The notes: a model not told the origin generated them from the letters alone. Numbered from the stretch's first letter, positions 43,883 to 56,090 are shown. The stretch: DNA of 64,000 nt from Gallionella sp. (GCA_028710525.1 JAQTTY010000012.1:49898-113897); one strand, 5' to 3'. Numbers and translations are program-made.

Positions 43883-45274
43883 TTAGATCACTTTCCCTGG
43901 ATTCATCAAACCCTGCGGGTCCAAAGCGCGCTTGATGGTACGCATCAATTCCAGTTCAACCGGATCTTTGTAGTCGCGGATGGTGTCACGCTTGAGTTGG
44001 CCTATGCCGTGCTCGGCACTGATGCTACCGCCCAGTTCACGAATCACTTCATAAACCAGTTTGTTGACGTTGTGCTCCTGCGCGGCGATGAAAAGAATAT
44101 TCTTGTGCTTGTCGGACAGCGATACGTTGTAATGGATGTTGCCATCCCCCATATGTCCGAATGCCAAGATACGCACGCCAGGATAGGCATTCTTAAGTGA
44201 AGCATCAGCGTGCAATATGAATTGTGCAACGCGGCTCACCGGCACCGAGACATCATGCTTGATACTTAAGCCTTCACGCTTCTGCGCCTCGCTGATATTG
44301 CGGCGTATCTTCCACCACTTTTCTGCAACCTTGGCATCCGCCGTGATCTGGTAATCGAAGCGCGGCGAAGTAAAGGTCGTGACGGTATTACGCAAGGTGT
44401 CCTGCACCACACTCTTGCTCACATCAGACAAATGGATAAGCAGATACCATGGGTACTGAGCATCGAACGGCTCGGCCACATCGGGAACATGTTTGAGCAC
44501 CATCTCTATACAGTTGCGTGACATCAATTCAAATCCACTCAGCGCATTGCCACAACCCTCACGTATCAATTCCAGCAAACGCGTCGCCGAGGTGACATTG
44601 CCCACCGCCACCATGGCGGTGACTGTGGTTTGTGGTCTTGGCTGTAGCTTCAATACAGCTGCCGTGACGATACCCAAGGTGCCTTCCGCGCCGATGAACA
44701 ACTGCTTCAAATCGTAACCGGTGTTGTCTTTGCGCAGACTGCGCAGACCATTCCAAATGCGCCCATCAGGCATCACTACTTCCAAACCCAACACCATGTC
44801 GCGCATGCTGCCGTAGCGCAATACGCTGATGCCGCCCGCGTTGGTGGAGATATTTCCGCCTATCTCGCAATGCTCAGCGATGGCCGTCAAACCTAGCGGA
44901 AACAGACAGTTGTGGAATTCTGCTGTAGCCCGCACTGCCAACAGCGTGCATCCGGCCTGGACTGTCATGGTGTGGTTACTGGCATCCACGTCTAGGATTT
45001 TGTTCATACGCGACAGATTGACCACTACCTGACGGCCTTCGTTCAAAGGCACGCTGCCGCCACATAAACTGGTGTTCCCACCCTGCGGGACGATAGCCAC
45101 CTTCTTCTTTGCGCACAACGTCACGACGGCCGCGACCTGCGCCGTATCGACTGGGAATACCACCGCCTCGGCTGTACCCGCATAGCGACCGCGCCAATCT
45201 TTAAGGTATGGCGCAGCCTGCTCGCTGCTCAGCACATGTTCTACGCCGACGATGGCTTGCAGTTTTTCGATCAT
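43883..45274 (-). CDS. FAD-linked 2-hydroxyacid dehydrogenase (GlcD family)
   Basis: A 463-residue flavoprotein with the FAD_binding_4 domain (VPQGGNTSLCGGSVP, GGNISTNAGGISVLRYG) and the C-terminal domain (FGHMGDGNIHYNVS, SAEHGIGQLKRD). It oxidises a D-2-hydroxyacid such as D-lactate, glycolate or D-2-hydroxyglutarate. Its ATG overlaps the stop (ATGA) of the membrane cytochrome gene upstream, so the two are translationally coupled; electrons from the flavin may go to that heme. The exact substrate is uncertain. Confidence 0.9.
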   Translation of the reverse strand: MIEKLQAIVGVEHVLSSEQAAPYLKDWRGRYAGTAEAVVFPVDTAQVAAVVTLCAKKKVAIVPQGGNTSLCGGSVPLNEGRQVVVNLSRMNKILDVDASNHTMTVQAGCTLLAVRATAEFHNCLFPLGLTAIAEHCEIGGNISTNAGGISVLRYGSMRDMVLGLEVVMPDGRIWNGLRSLRKDNTGYDLKQLFIGAEGTLGIVTAAVLKLQPRPQTTVTAMVAVGNVTSATRLLELIREGCGNALSGFELMSRNCIEMVLKHVPDVAEPFDAQYPWYLLIHLSDVSKSVVQDTLRNTVTTFTSPRFDYQITADAKVAEKWWKIRRNISEAQKREGLSIKHDVSVPVSRVAQFILHADASLKNAYPGVRILAFGHMGDGNIHYNVSLSDKHKNILFIAAQEHNVNKLVYEVIRELGGSISAEHGIGQLKRDTIRDYKDPVELELMRTIKRALDPQGLMNPGKVI

Positions 45275-46011
45275 TTTAGGGGAGGTGCAGGCGTGGCGGG
45301 GGCTTTAAGGAACCATATCTGGTAGAGCGAGATGAGTATCTGTGCTGCCATGGAAAAACCCAACACCGCACCGGCTGCAATTACGACCATTGCATAATGC
45401 GAATCCCACTTGGTCAGAAACCAAGATGCCACATCGACGAACACCGCCAACATAGGTGAGACGACTAGGAAGCGCTTAAAGTGCACGTTGATCTCGCACT
45501 GGATAAAGATAAATCCTAGAACAAACAGCAAAATGCTGATTCCGAATAGGTGAATATGCGACAGCTTGAGCAAGCTGGCCATAGACATTCCGGTATCCAC
45601 CTCAGCGAACTTATGTATGCCCTGGTAAGTGCTGAAATCAGGCAAATTCATACCCGAACTGGCCACGTGGCAATTCAAACAAGTTTTTGTCAAGATAGGC
45701 TTGATGTTCGGTTCGTAATGCTCTTCTTCAGCTCCATCTTTAAGCCATGCGACCATAGACTCTCGGTCATCGTCGCTTATAAAACCAGACATTGGGCCGC
45801 GTATGGCCGCTTCTAGTCGCGTACCACTGCGATTTCCGTAATAGCTATTCGCCACGTCCTCAACGGATAAACCTGGCTTTGTGTCGTTCATCTCATGCGT
45901 TACATAAAGGTAGGCGGTTGCCATCAAATAACCTAGGCCGACTAGCAAAAGAAAAGACGTATAGAGCAGCTTCTCGCTCAAGGTGAGGGTGTAGTAACGA
46001 TGTATGGACAT
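45271..46011 (-). CDS. Membrane-bound cytochrome c-type protein
   Basis: A 246-residue protein with an N-terminal helix (LLYTSFLLLVGLGYLMATAYL), a periplasmic part holding a single c-type heme site CLNCH (111-115), and three more helices (FGISILLFVLGFIFIQC and later). No known named family is assigned. It is coupled to the 2-hydroxyacid dehydrogenase by a 4-base overlap, which suggests an electron path from flavin to the respiratory chain; however the heme domain would lie in the periplasm and the flavoprotein in the cytoplasm, so this is an inference. Confidence 0.8.
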   Translation of the reverse strand: MSIHRYYTLTLSEKLLYTSFLLLVGLGYLMATAYLYVTHEMNDTKPGLSVEDVANSYYGNRSGTRLEAAIRGPMSGFISDDDRESMVAWLKDGAEEEHYEPNIKPILTKTCLNCHVASSGMNLPDFSTYQGIHKFAEVDTGMSMASLLKLSHIHLFGISILLFVLGFIFIQCEINVHFKRFLVVSPMLAVFVDVASWFLTKWDSHYAMVVIAAGAVLGFSMAAQILISLYQIWFLKAPATPAPPLK

Positions 46012-46060
46012 GGGAGGATTTTAGTTAAGTTATGATAATTTTCTGTTGCGACTCGGCACT

Positions 46061-48286
46061 CTAAAACTCTAGCGGGTCGATGTCTAGCGAACAACGCAAT
46101 TTTGCCTGTGCTAAGCCATCTAGTGCGGGTTGCCAAGCGCGCAGAAAGCGTTGCAGATCGCCTCGGCTACCCGCTTGCACCAGCAATTGCGCGCGCAGAT
46201 GGTTGGCTCGACGCGCTAATGCGGCAGGCACCACGCCTAATATCTCAACCGCCATGCCCAAATCGACCGCCGCCATGCGCGCACGGTTCAAGTAAGCATA
46301 GACCTCGCTCTCCACCTTGCCCTCGGCACGCAACATGGCTTGATATTTATAGGGCGGAAAGCCCGCCATTTCGCGCTCAGCAAGCTGCGTTTCGGCATAG
46401 CCGTCAAAGTCATGCGCCTGCAGCGCACGGTACAGCGGGTGATCAGGGAAGGCGGTCTGGATAATGACGTTGCCCGATTTATCTGCACGTCCCGCCCGTC
46501 CCGACACTTGTGCCAGCTGCGCATAGAGCTTCTCAGCGGCACGGAAGTCACTGCTATACAGCGCACTGTCCGGATTGAGCACACCCACCAGCGTCAATTC
46601 GGGGAAGTCATGCCCTTTGGCTAACATCTGCGTGCCGATCAGGATATCGACCTCGTTAGCATGGATCAGCGCTCGCATCCTTTCCCAAGCGCGCTTATTG
46701 CGCGTGCTATCACGGTCTACCCGCAGGATACGGGCGATGGGGAAGTGTTCTTGCAGCACCTCTTCGATGCGTTGCGTACCGCTGCCGACTGGATGCAGGT
46801 CGGCGTTGCCGCAAGCCGGACATGCATGCGGTACGCGTAGCTGATAGCCGCAATGATGGCAGCGCAGACGCTGATCCTTTAGATGCAACACCATCTTGCC
46901 CGCACAATGCTTGCAGTCCGACAACCAACCGCAGCCGCTGCACATCAGCACCGGCGCATAACCGCGCCGATTGATAAAGATCAGGCTCTGCTCGCGGCGC
47001 GCAATACGTGCCGCAATCTCACGCAACAGATTCTCGCTGACACCGTGATGCATAGTGGTCTGGTTGATATTGACGCAACGCACTTCCGGCAACTGTGCCG
47101 CCGCAGCCGCACGCTGGGTGAGCGGCAACATGGTGTAGCGGCCAGTGCGCGCGTTCTGGTATGTCTCTAATGACGGCGTGGCCGAACCCAAAACGATGGG
47201 CACGCCGCGCTGACTGGCACGGAAGATGGCCACATCGCGCGCCGAATAGCGCAACCCGTCTTGCTGTTTGTATGAGTTGTCATGCTCTTCGTCGACGATG
47301 ATGAGCGCTAGGTCCGGCAGTTCGGTGAACACCGACAATCGTGTACCTAACACCAGCCGCGCTTGTCCGCTCTGTGCCGACTGCCAGTTCTCCAAGCGCG
47401 CCTTTTCACTTAACCCGCTGTGCAGACTGGTCAGCGCCACATCGGGAAAACGGTTGGCAAAATATTGCTCCAACTGCGGCGTGAGATTGATCTCCGGCAC
47501 CAGCAGCAGCACCTGCCCGCCGCTCCTTCGTCCAAGCTCAGGACAGGGCTGCAATATGTGGTGCATCAGATGCACATAGACCTCGGTCTTACCACTGCCG
47601 GTAATGCCGTGCAACAGGAAGCAGCCATAGCCCTGCGCTTGCGTGACTGCATCTACCGCTGCTTGCTGTTCGCTGGTCAGGGTGTGTGCGTTATTGAATA
47701 CGTGCGAGCTAGCCACCCTTTCTGGCAGAGGGCGCGTAGGGGTAGTAGTTTCAAACTCTTCCACCCAGCCTTCGCTCACCAGCATTTTTAGAGACGCGCT
47801 CGTAGTTGTCGCCACCGCTTTCAATTCGGCTTTGGTGTGCGCACGCTTCGCCAACAAAGACAAAATGAGCAACTGAACCTTTTTATTTTTAGGTAGCTCG
47901 TTTAAATCCAACGCCGCGCCACTGGCGCTTAAGCGATAACTCACGATAGGTTTGATGACGATAGGCTCATCGCTGCGCAAGCGCGTCGGCAAAGCGGGCA
48001 GCACGGTCTGCCCGATCGGGTAGCGGTAATAGTCACTGCAGAAATTCAGCAGTTTTAGCAACTCAGCAGAGAGCGGCGCACAGTCGTCTAATGCACGCGT
48101 GACCGGCTTGATACGCTGCGCTTCTACCTCGGTGTCGCGCTCGCAAGCCATCACCACGCCCACCAACTCGCGCTTACCGAAAGGCACCAGCACACGCTGC
48201 CCCACCTCGATGTCCATACCCGGCTGCACCGTGTAATCGAACAAGGTGGCGAGTGGGACATCGAGAGCGACACGAACGATGGACAT
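46061..48286 (-). CDS. priA: Primosomal replication protein PriA
   Basis: A 741-residue superfamily 2 helicase that restarts stalled replication forks. Walker A is GITGSGKTEVY, the DEAH-type box is IIVDEEHDNSYKQQDG, and the zinc-binding region has paired Cys motifs (CSGCGWLSDCKHC, CHHCGY, CPACGN). Length and N-terminus (VALDVPLATLFDYTV) are usual. It is the last gene of its strand run before a terminator-containing gap towards hemE. Confidence 0.97.
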   Translation of the reverse strand: MSIVRVALDVPLATLFDYTVQPGMDIEVGQRVLVPFGKRELVGVVMACERDTEVEAQRIKPVTRALDDCAPLSAELLKLLNFCSDYYRYPIGQTVLPALPTRLRSDEPIVIKPIVSYRLSASGAALDLNELPKNKKVQLLILSLLAKRAHTKAELKAVATTTSASLKMLVSEGWVEEFETTTPTRPLPERVASSHVFNNAHTLTSEQQAAVDAVTQAQGYGCFLLHGITGSGKTEVYVHLMHHILQPCPELGRRSGGQVLLLVPEINLTPQLEQYFANRFPDVALTSLHSGLSEKARLENWQSAQSGQARLVLGTRLSVFTELPDLALIIVDEEHDNSYKQQDGLRYSARDVAIFRASQRGVPIVLGSATPSLETYQNARTGRYTMLPLTQRAAAAAQLPEVRCVNINQTTMHHGVSENLLREIAARIARREQSLIFINRRGYAPVLMCSGCGWLSDCKHCAGKMVLHLKDQRLRCHHCGYQLRVPHACPACGNADLHPVGSGTQRIEEVLQEHFPIARILRVDRDSTRNKRAWERMRALIHANEVDILIGTQMLAKGHDFPELTLVGVLNPDSALYSSDFRAAEKLYAQLAQVSGRAGRADKSGNVIIQTAFPDHPLYRALQAHDFDGYAETQLAEREMAGFPPYKYQAMLRAEGKVESEVYAYLNRARMAAVDLGMAVEILGVVPAALARRANHLRAQLLVQAGSRGDLQRFLRAWQPALDGLAQAKLRCSLDIDPLEF

Positions 48287-48327
48287 AGTCAGGACTTAAT
48301 AAGAAGGCTGCGATTGTCGCAGAAACG

Positions 48328-48354
48328 CAAAAGCCGCAGGGGATGCCTGCGGCT
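48328..48354 (-). terminator. Terminator downstream of hemE
   Basis: On the minus strand AGCCGCAGG and CCTGCGGCT pair around a 5-base loop and end in TTTT. It lies about 160 bases past the hemE stop and 40 bases before the priA start. Confidence 0.65.
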
Positions 48355-48514
48355 ACTGTCAGCACTTTGGTACGCAAAATCTTTGGGTAGCGTCATGAGC
48401 GTAGCTGAGGCCAGGAAAGAAATAGTGAAAAACCGGAATGTGCAATCAGCACATGAGGATTTTGAGCTATTTATTGACGCGGCATCAGCAAGCGCAGTAG
48501 CTACACAATGATTT

Positions 48515-49579
48515 TTAGTGGTACTTGCGGCTCAGTTCGTGCACTGCTTGTACCAGTGCCGCCGCGTGCTCAGGGTTGGTGTGCTGCGAGATACCGTGGC
48601 CAAGGTTGAACACATGGCCGCTGCCGAAACCGTAGCTGCCCAAAACTTTTTCGACTTCGCCACGAATCGCATCAGGTGAGGCGAACAACACGACAGGATC
48701 GAGGTTACCTTGCAGAGCAACCTTGTGGCCGACCTTCTGGCGCGCGATACCGATGTCCATAGTCCAATCCAGACCAACCGCGTCACAGCCGATGTCAGCG
48801 ATGCTCTCTATCCACAGACCGCCACCTTTGGTGAACACGATGGAAGGAATGCGCACGCCGTCTTTTTCTTTGATCAGGCCGTCGATGATGCGTTGGGTGT
48901 AAGGCAGTGAGAATTCGTGGAAGGCTGCATGCGACAACACGCCGCCCCATGAATCAAAGATCATCACGGCTTGTGCGCCCGCTTCGATCTGCGCGTTTAG
49001 GTAGTTGATGACCGAGATCGTGGTCACTTCCAGTATGTGGTGCATGAGCTTAGGCTCGTTGTACATCAAGGTCTTGACCTTGGCGTAGTCGTCGCTGCCG
49101 CCGCCTTCCACCATGTAGCAAGACAGCGTGAAGGGGCTGCCGGAGAAGCCGATCAAAGGCACGCTGCCGTTCAAAGCACCGCGAATCTGGCTGACCGCAT
49201 CGGTCACATAGCGCAGGTCTTTGTCGATGTTGGCGGGGCGCAGTGCCTTGATATCGGCTTCAGTCTTAAGCGGGCGTTCGAACTTGGGGCCTTCGCCTTC
49301 GGAGAAGTACAGACCCAGACCCATCGCATCAGGGATGGTCAGGATGTCGGAGAACAAAATGGCCGCATCCAGCGGGAAGCGCTCCAGTGGTTGCAGCGTC
49401 ACTTCAGTTGCATAGTTAGGATTCTTGCACAGGCCAAGGAAGCTACCCGCTTCTTTGCGTGTGGCACGATATTCAGGTAGATAACGGCCTGCTTGGCGCA
49501 TCATCCACAAGGGAGTGTATTCAGTTGGTTGGCGTAGTAGAGCACGTAAAAAGGTATCGTTCTTAAGCTTGAAATTCAT
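48515..49579 (-). CDS. hemE: Uroporphyrinogen decarboxylase
   Basis: A 354-residue enzyme that removes four carboxyl groups from uroporphyrinogen III to give coproporphyrinogen III in heme synthesis. It has [42 protein letters not shown] and FDSWGGVLS. The start gives [16 protein letters not shown] 228-base gap separates its stop from the priA start; a 27-bp inverted repeat lies upstream between it and gltD. Confidence 0.98.
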   Translation of the reverse strand: MNFKLKNDTFLRALLRQPTEYTPLWMMRQAGRYLPEYRATRKEAGSFLGLCKNPNYATEVTLQPLERFPLDAAILFSDILTIPDAMGLGLYFSEGEGPKFERPLKTEADIKALRPANIDKDLRYVTDAVSQIRGALNGSVPLIGFSGSPFTLSCYMVEGGGSDDYAKVKTLMYNEPKLMHHILEVTTISVINYLNAQIEAGAQAVMIFDSWGGVLSHAAFHEFSLPYTQRIIDGLIKEKDGVRIPSIVFTKGGGLWIESIADIGCDAVGLDWTMDIGIARQKVGHKVALQGNLDPVVLFASPDAIRGEVEKVLGSYGFGSGHVFNLGHGISQHTNPEHAAALVQAVHELSRKYH

Positions 49580-49622
49580 TGTTATTATCCGAATTTAATT
49601 TCTGAATCTGAAAACAAAAACT

Positions 49623-49740
49623 GTCCACGAAAAACACGAAAGCCACGAACAAAAGCAAAACCAAAATATTTCAAAATCACTCGGCTTTATCAAAGTTTTT
49701 GTCTAGGTTTTCTTTCGTGCCTTTCGTGTTTTTCGTGGAC
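49623..49740. repeat. 27-bp inverted repeat between gltD and hemE
   Basis: Bases 49623-49649 and 49714-49740 are inverted copies with one mismatch in 27 (the outer 20 are perfect: GTCCACGAAAAACACGAAAG and its complement), separated by 64 AT-rich bases. The short iterated ACGAAA pattern inside each arm resembles dispersed repeats found in many environmental proteobacteria. It could form a long hairpin in the transcript ahead of hemE. Confidence 0.9.
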
Positions 49741-49755
49741 TAATGTTTTTGACTT

Positions 49756-51219
49756 TTAGCGTGGCAGTACCGAAGCACCCATCAGGAACTCATCCACTGC
49801 ACGTGCGCACTGGCGGCCTTCGCGTATCGCCCAAACGATCAGCGACTGACCACGGCGCATATCGCCCGCAGTGAACACCTTCGCCTTGTTGGTGTGATAA
49901 GCCTTAGCACCTTCGGTCGCCGCTTTGACGTTGTTTCTTGCATCCTTCTCTACACCGAAGGCATCCAACACCTTCTGCACAGGATTGACGAAGCCCATCG
50001 CCAAGAACACCAGATCGGCTTTGACTTCGAACTCGGTGTTAGGCACTTCTACCAGCTTGCCTTCCTTGAATTCAACACGTACGCACAACAGCTTTTCCAG
50101 CTTGCCGTTGCTACCCAAGAATGCCTTGGTGGAAACAGACCAGTCACGAATCGCACCTTCTTCATGCGAACTGGAAGTACGCAACTTCATCGGCCAATTT
50201 GGCCAGACCAGCGACTTGTTTTCTTTTTCAGGAGGACGTGGCATCACTTCGAACTGAGTCACGGATACTGCGCCATGACGATTCGAGGTACCCACGCAAT
50301 CGGAACCGGTATCACCGCCACCGATCACCACCACATGCTTGCCTGTGGCTCTGATCTGATCAGGCAATACATCTCCCGCATTCACTTGATTCTGCAAAGG
50401 CAAGAAGTCCATCGCGGGATAGATGCCGGTCAATTCGCGGCCGGGTACAGGCAGGTCGCGAGGTGCTTCTGAACCGCCCGCCAAGATCACTGCGTCGAAT
50501 TCTTTATCAAGTTGTGCTGGCGTGATGGTGGTGGTCGCCATGTTCTTCACACCGATGTCGCCATCGGTACCGACGAACACGGAGGTCTTGAAGGTTACGC
50601 CTTCGGCTTCCATCTGCGCCATGCGACGATCGATGTGGGATTTCTCCATCTTGAAGTCGGGAATGCCGTAACGCATCAGTCCACCGATGCGGCTGTTCTT
50701 TTCGAACACTGTCACGGCATGACCAGCACGCGCCAGTTGCTGTGCCGCTGCCAGCCCTGCAGGGCCTGAGCCCACTACGGCGATCTTCTTGCCTGACTTG
50801 TGCTGAGCTGGCTTGGGAATGACCCAACCATTTTCCCAACCTTTGTCGATGATGGCGTGCTCGATGGACTTGATGCCCACCGCGTCGTTGTTGATGTTCA
50901 GCGTGCAAGCCGCTTCACAGGGTGCTGGGCACAGACGACCAGTGAACTCGGGGAAGTTGTTGGTGGAGTGCAGCACGTCCAGCGCATTCTGCCAGTCGCC
51001 TCGGTACACCAAGTCATTCCAGTCTGGGATGATGTTGTTGATGGGGCAACCCGAAGTACAGAATGGGATGCCGCAATCCATACACCGCGCACCCTGCACC
51101 TTGGCTTGATCATCAGTCAGATGCAGCACGAACTCTTTGTAGTTCTTCAGGCGATCGGCAACTGGCAGATTCTCTTCCGACAGTCTTTCGAACTCCATAA
51201 ATCCGGTGGGCTTACCCAT
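49756..51219 (-). CDS. gltD: Glutamate synthase small subunit
   Basis: A 487-residue flavoprotein that takes electrons from NADPH and passes them to GltB. Fe-S cysteines are in [11 protein letters not shown] and [11 protein letters not shown], the FAD site is [17 protein letters not shown], and the NADPH site has [11 protein letters not shown]. The ATG overlaps the gltB stop by one base (TAATG), so the two subunits are translationally coupled. Confidence 0.97.
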   Translation of the reverse strand: MGKPTGFMEFERLSEENLPVADRLKNYKEFVLHLTDDQAKVQGARCMDCGIPFCTSGCPINNIIPDWNDLVYRGDWQNALDVLHSTNNFPEFTGRLCPAPCEAACTLNINNDAVGIKSIEHAIIDKGWENGWVIPKPAQHKSGKKIAVVGSGPAGLAAAQQLARAGHAVTVFEKNSRIGGLMRYGIPDFKMEKSHIDRRMAQMEAEGVTFKTSVFVGTDGDIGVKNMATTTITPAQLDKEFDAVILAGGSEAPRDLPVPGRELTGIYPAMDFLPLQNQVNAGDVLPDQIRATGKHVVVIGGGDTGSDCVGTSNRHGAVSVTQFEVMPRPPEKENKSLVWPNWPMKLRTSSSHEEGAIRDWSVSTKAFLGSNGKLEKLLCVRVEFKEGKLVEVPNTEFEVKADLVFLAMGFVNPVQKVLDAFGVEKDARNNVKAATEGAKAYHTNKAKVFTAGDMRRGQSLIVWAIREGRQCARAVDEFLMGASVLPR

Positions 51220-54200
51220 TATGCAACCTCCAGTTCTTTAGCTTTTTGCGCGGCGATGTCCTGCAGTGCGCGACGATATTCGGTCGGCATCACTTTCGTG
51301 AACTTAGGCAGATAGATGGCCCAGTTCTCCAAAATCAGGCGTGCACGCTCGCTGCCTGTGTACAGCAGATGCTTCTCGATCTGCTCACGCAGAGCGTGTT
51401 CATCGGCCTTGTTGAGATGGTTGAAATGCACTCGACCGTGACTCTCTGGCAGTTCATCGCTTGCATCCAATGCAGCTAGTTCTTCCGGCACAGGCTCCAG
51501 TGCGACCATAGACAGATTGCAACGCTTCTCGAATTGACCATCTTCGTCCAACACAAAAGCTACACCGCCCGACATACCCGCCGCAAAGTTGCGTCCTGTC
51601 AGACCTAGCACGATGACCATACCGCCAGTCATGTACTCACAACCGTGGTCGCCCAGACCTTCGACGACCGCGATGGCACCAGAGTTGCGCACTGCGAAAC
51701 GTTCGCCTGCAACACCGTTGAAATAACATTCGCCGGAAGTCGCGCCGTACATCACCGTGTTACCCACGATGATGTTCTCGTGTGAGATCAGCTTGGCTTC
51801 GTTCGGCGGCATGATGGCGATACGACCACCGCACAAACCTTTACCCACGTAGTCATTACCTTCACCGCGCAATTCGAATGACACGCCGTGCGCTAGGAAT
51901 GCGCCGAAACTTTGACCGGCGGTACCGCTGAACTTCACCTGAATGGTGTCAGTAGGCAAACCAGCTTGACCGTAACGCTTGGCAACTTCGTGTGACAACA
52001 TCGTGCCCACGGTGCGGTTCACGTTGCCGATCTTGCTTTCGATGACGACAGCCTTCTTATTGTTCAATGCGTCTTGAGACTTCGCAATCAGACTATTGTC
52101 CAGTGCCTTTTCCAACTCATGGTCCTGACCACCTGCGTTGCGGCGTGCCACGCTGGCGGGGACATTGGGCTGGTAGAACACTTTGGAGAAGTCTAGGCCT
52201 TGCGACTTCCAATGTGCGATACCGTTCTTCACATCCAGTAGGTCGCTACGACCGATCAGTTCTTCAAACTTGCGCACACCCATCTGCGCCATCAGTTCAC
52301 GCACTTCTTCTGCAACGAAGAAGAAGTAGTTCACCACGTGCTCGGGCTGGCCAGTAAATTTCTTACGCAGCTCAGGGTCTTGCGTCGCCACACCCACTGG
52401 GCAGGTGTTCAGATGACACTTCCGCATCATGATGCAACCTTCCACGACCAACGGAGCAGTCGCAAAACCGAACTCATCCGCACCCAACAAGGCGCCGATC
52501 AGCACGTCACGGCCAGTCTTCAACTGACCATCGACTTGCAACGCGATACGACCGCGCAGCTTGTTCAGAACCAAGGTTTGTTGCGCTTCGGCCAGACCCA
52601 GCTCCCAAGGCGTACCCGCATGCTTGATGGAAGAGACTGGTGAAGCGCCGGTACCGCCGTCGAAGCCAGAAACCACGATGTGATCTGCCTTGGCCTTGGA
52701 CACACCCGCAGCCACCGTACCGACCCCCACTTCGGACACCAGCTTGACCGAGATGGAGGCTGAAGGATTGGCGTTCTTCAGATCATGAATCAGCTGCGCC
52801 AGATCTTCGATGGAATAGATATCGTGATGCGGTGGAGGTGAGATCAGACCCACGCCAGGTACCGAGAAGCGCAACTTAGCGATGTACTCGGACACTTTGC
52901 CACCGGGCAACTGACCACCTTCACCGGGCTTAGCACCTTGCGCCATCTTGATCTGGATCTGATCGGCGCTGCTCAGGTATTCGGCAGTCACACCGAAACG
53001 ACCGGATGCAACTTGCTTGATCTTGGAGCGCAAAGAATCACCGGGCAACATCTGACGGTCGGCCTCGATACGGCTCTTACCGATGATGTCAGACAACATC
53101 TCGCCACCTTTGAAGGTCTTGAAGCGTGCAGCATCCTCACCACCTTCACCGGTGTTGGATTTGCCGCCAATACGGTTCATCGCAATAGCAAGTGTGGTGT
53201 GCGCCTCAGTCGAGATCGAACCCAGTGACATCGCACCGGTGACGAAACGTTTGACGATTTCTTTAGCTGAATCGACTTCTGCCAAAGGCACAGCTGTACC
53301 TACTGGCTTGATCTCAAACATACCGCGCAAGGTCTTGAGCTTGGTGGATTGGTCGTTGATCAGCTTGGCGTATTCCTTGTAGGTCGCAGCATTGTTGGTG
53401 CGAGTCGCGCTCTGCAACTTGGCGATTGTGTCAGGCGTCCACATATGCTCTTCGCCGCGTACGCGGTAAGCATATTCACCACCGGCTTCAAGCATGGTCG
53501 CCAACACGGGGTCGTTACCGAAGGCGTTGCGATGGGTACGCATGGTCTCTTCTGCAACTTCTTTAAGCGAGATACCTTCGATTTGTGTCGCGGTACCGGT
53601 AAAGAATTCTGCGACGAAGGCCGCGTTCAAACCGATGGCTTCAAAGATCTGTGCACCACAATATGATTGGTAAGTTGAGATACCCATCTTGGACATGACT
53701 TTCATCATGCCCTTGTCGATCGCCTTGATGAAACGCTTTTTGGCTTCTTTCACATCCACGTTAGCGGGTAGCTTCATCGCCGCGATGGTCTCGTATGCCA
53801 ACCATGGACATACCGCTTCCGCGCCATAACCTGCCAACAACGCGAAATGATGCACTTCGCGCGCCGAACCGGTGTCAACCACCAGACCAGTGCTGGTACG
53901 GGAACCCGCACGCACCAGATGTAGATGCACCTTAGAAGTTGCGACCAACGCGGGGATAGCCACGCGCTCTGCCGACATACCACGGTCAGACAAGATCAGC
54001 ACGTTGTAACCATCAGCCACGGCCTTGTCGGCGGCGGCGCACAATGCTTTTACTGCCGCCTCACAACCAGCCGCACCTTGTGCTGCCGGATAAGTCATAT
54101 CCAACAGTTGTGAGCGATAGCGACCTTGCGTCAGTGCGTCGATGCCGCGCAGCTTGGAGATATCCTCGTTGGACAACACCGGTTGGTGCACTTCCAAACG

Positions 54201-55889
54201 CAATGCTGGATCGGTGTCGTTGATGCCCAACAAATTAGGCTTAGGCCCGATGAAGGAAGTCAAAGACATGACGATCTCTTCACGGATAGGGTCGATAGGC
54301 GGGTTGGTCACTTGCGCGAACAACTGCTGGAAGTAGTCGTAGAAGGAACGGTTCTTGTTGGACAACACCGCCAACGCTGCATCCGTACCCATAGAGCCAG
54401 TCGGTTCTTCGCCGGCACTCACCATAGGTGCGAGGATGAACTTCACGTCCTCTTGTGAGTAACCGAAAGCTTGCTGGCTATCCAGCAAAGAAGCATTCAT
54501 AGCGGGTTTGTTTACTACTTCAGGCAGGTCGCCCAAGAAGTAACGAGACTTCTCTATCCACTGGCGATAGGGCTTGGCGGTTGAGATCTGGTTCTTCAGT
54601 TCGCTGTCGTCGATGATGCGGCCAGCTTCCATGTCGATCAGGAACATCTTGCCGGGCTGTAGGCGCCATTTTTTGACGACCTTGTGCTGAGGGATAGTCA
54701 ACACACCCATCTCGGATGCCAGCAATACGACGTCGTCATCGGTAATCAAATAGCGCGCGGGACGGAGACCGTTACGATCCAATGTCGCACCGATCATCTT
54801 ACCGTCGGTAAATGCCACGGCGGCGGGGCCGTCCCATGGCTCCATCAGCGCAGCGTGGTATTCATAAAAAGCGCGGCGTTCTTCGTCCATCAGCGGATTG
54901 CCTGCCCATGCTTCGGGTATCAGGATCATCATCGCGTGCGGCAAGGAGTAACCACCAGCCACCAGCAATTCAAGGGCGTTATCAAAACAGGCTGAATCGG
55001 ACTGACCATCTACGATCAGCGGCCAAAGTTTTTCTAGGTCTTCACCCAACAACTCTGAAGACATCGCAGCATGACGTGCCGCCATCCAATTGACGTTACC
55101 GCGTACCGTATTGATCTCGCCGTTGTGAGCAATCATGCGGAATGGATGGGCCAGATCCCAAGTTGGGAAGGTATTGGTGGAGAAACGCTGGTGCACCAGC
55201 GCCAGCGCGCTGACCACGCTAGTGTCTTGCAGATCAAGGTAGTAAGTACCAACCTGGTCGGCCAGCAACATGCCCTTGTAGACGATGGTGCGGGACGACA
55301 TAGCGGTGCAGTAGAAACCCTTGGACGCTTTATCGCCCAATGCGCGCACGGCGTGCTCCATGGTCTTGCGAATGACGAACAGCTTGCGCTCGAAGGCATC
55401 CTGATCTGCGCAGTTCACACCTCGACCGATAAATACCTGACGCACACAAGGCTCAACCAGTTTGACGCTCTCACCTAAGATAGAGCTGTCTACCGGCACA
55501 TCGCGCCAACCCAGCAAAACTTGACCTTCTGCGGCAACTTTGTCGGCGATAACCTTCTCGCATGCGGAACGTGCGGACGCATCACGTGGCAAGAACAACA
55601 TACCTACGCCATAAGCACCTGCCTCTGGTAAAGCGAAGCCTGATGCCGTGCATTTGTTACGGAAGAACGCATCGGGAATCTGCAGCAGGATACCCGCGCC
55701 GTCACCCGCTAATGGATCGGCACCCACCGCGCCGCGGTGCGTAAGATTGGTCAATATCTGCAAGCCTTGACTGACCATCTCATGACTCTTATGTCCCTTG
55801 ATATGGGCTACAAAACCCACACCACAGGCATCGCGCTCTTGGCGCGGATCGTATAAACCTTGCTGCATAGGCAAAGAAGAATTGCTCAC
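51219..55889 (-). CDS. gltB: Glutamate synthase large subunit
   Basis: A 1556-residue protein that makes two glutamates from glutamine and 2-oxoglutarate. The N-terminal glutaminase nucleophile is the Cys in DACGVGF, set after a short propeptide. The FMN/synthase domain and the 3Fe-4S cluster ([13 protein letters not shown]) follow, then the beta-helix GXGXG domain. The start is chosen at GTG 55889 because GGGGA lies about 7 bases before it; ATG 55868 or the longer frame to 55958 are alternatives. gltBD is in one operon; it is probably nitrogen-regulated but I see no obvious control box. Confidence 0.96.
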   Translation of the reverse strand: MSNSSLPMQQGLYDPRQERDACGVGFVAHIKGHKSHEMVSQGLQILTNLTHRGAVGADPLAGDGAGILLQIPDAFFRNKCTASGFALPEAGAYGVGMLFLPRDASARSACEKVIADKVAAEGQVLLGWRDVPVDSSILGESVKLVEPCVRQVFIGRGVNCADQDAFERKLFVIRKTMEHAVRALGDKASKGFYCTAMSSRTIVYKGMLLADQVGTYYLDLQDTSVVSALALVHQRFSTNTFPTWDLAHPFRMIAHNGEINTVRGNVNWMAARHAAMSSELLGEDLEKLWPLIVDGQSDSACFDNALELLVAGGYSLPHAMMILIPEAWAGNPLMDEERRAFYEYHAALMEPWDGPAAVAFTDGKMIGATLDRNGLRPARYLITDDDVVLLASEMGVLTIPQHKVVKKWRLQPGKMFLIDMEAGRIIDDSELKNQISTAKPYRQWIEKSRYFLGDLPEVVNKPAMNASLLDSQQAFGYSQEDVKFILAPMVSAGEEPTGSMGTDAALAVLSNKNRSFYDYFQQLFAQVTNPPIDPIREEIVMSLTSFIGPKPNLLGINDTDPALRLEVHQPVLSNEDISKLRGIDALTQGRYRSQLLDMTYPAAQGAAGCEAAVKALCAAADKAVADGYNVLILSDRGMSAERVAIPALVATSKVHLHLVRAGSRTSTGLVVDTGSAREVHHFALLAGYGAEAVCPWLAYETIAAMKLPANVDVKEAKKRFIKAIDKGMMKVMSKMGISTYQSYCGAQIFEAIGLNAAFVAEFFTGTATQIEGISLKEVAEETMRTHRNAFGNDPVLATMLEAGGEYAYRVRGEEHMWTPDTIAKLQSATRTNNAATYKEYAKLINDQSTKLKTLRGMFEIKPVGTAVPLAEVDSAKEIVKRFVTGAMSLGSISTEAHTTLAIAMNRIGGKSNTGEGGEDAARFKTFKGGEMLSDIIGKSRIEADRQMLPGDSLRSKIKQVASGRFGVTAEYLSSADQIQIKMAQGAKPGEGGQLPGGKVSEYIAKLRFSVPGVGLISPPPHHDIYSIEDLAQLIHDLKNANPSASISVKLVSEVGVGTVAAGVSKAKADHIVVSGFDGGTGASPVSSIKHAGTPWELGLAEAQQTLVLNKLRGRIALQVDGQLKTGRDVLIGALLGADEFGFATAPLVVEGCIMMRKCHLNTCPVGVATQDPELRKKFTGQPEHVVNYFFFVAEEVRELMAQMGVRKFEELIGRSDLLDVKNGIAHWKSQGLDFSKVFYQPNVPASVARRNAGGQDHELEKALDNSLIAKSQDALNNKKAVVIESKIGNVNRTVGTMLSHEVAKRYGQAGLPTDTIQVKFSGTAGQSFGAFLAHGVSFELRGEGNDYVGKGLCGGRIAIMPPNEAKLISHENIIVGNTVMYGATSGECYFNGVAGERFAVRNSGAIAVVEGLGDHGCEYMTGGMVIVLGLTGRNFAAGMSGGVAFVLDEDGQFEKRCNLSMVALEPVPEELAALDASDELPESHGRVHFNHLNKADEHALREQIEKHLLYTGSERARLILENWAIYLPKFTKVMPTEYRRALQDIAAQKAKELEVA

Positions 55890-56090
55890 GGCGTTCCCCA
55901 GTAATCTCTTAAATGACACTAAATCTTGAAGCAAAAAAATGGCGACACGCGCCGCCATACCAAATACAAAAGCGAAAGGGCGGGAATCTTACCTTTTCTC
56001 CCAACATTGGGCAACCGCGCAGCACTCATCTGGCTACCGATGAGGCAGCACAGCTGACTGACGAGGTGGAAATACGCTTTTGGGTGCTGC

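Noticed and set aside
48395..48511. A 38-codon plus-strand ORF between priA and hemE (begins MSVAEARKE)
   Set aside because: No ribosome site, it lies in the downstream region of hemE on the other strand, and it is too short to judge from one sequence.
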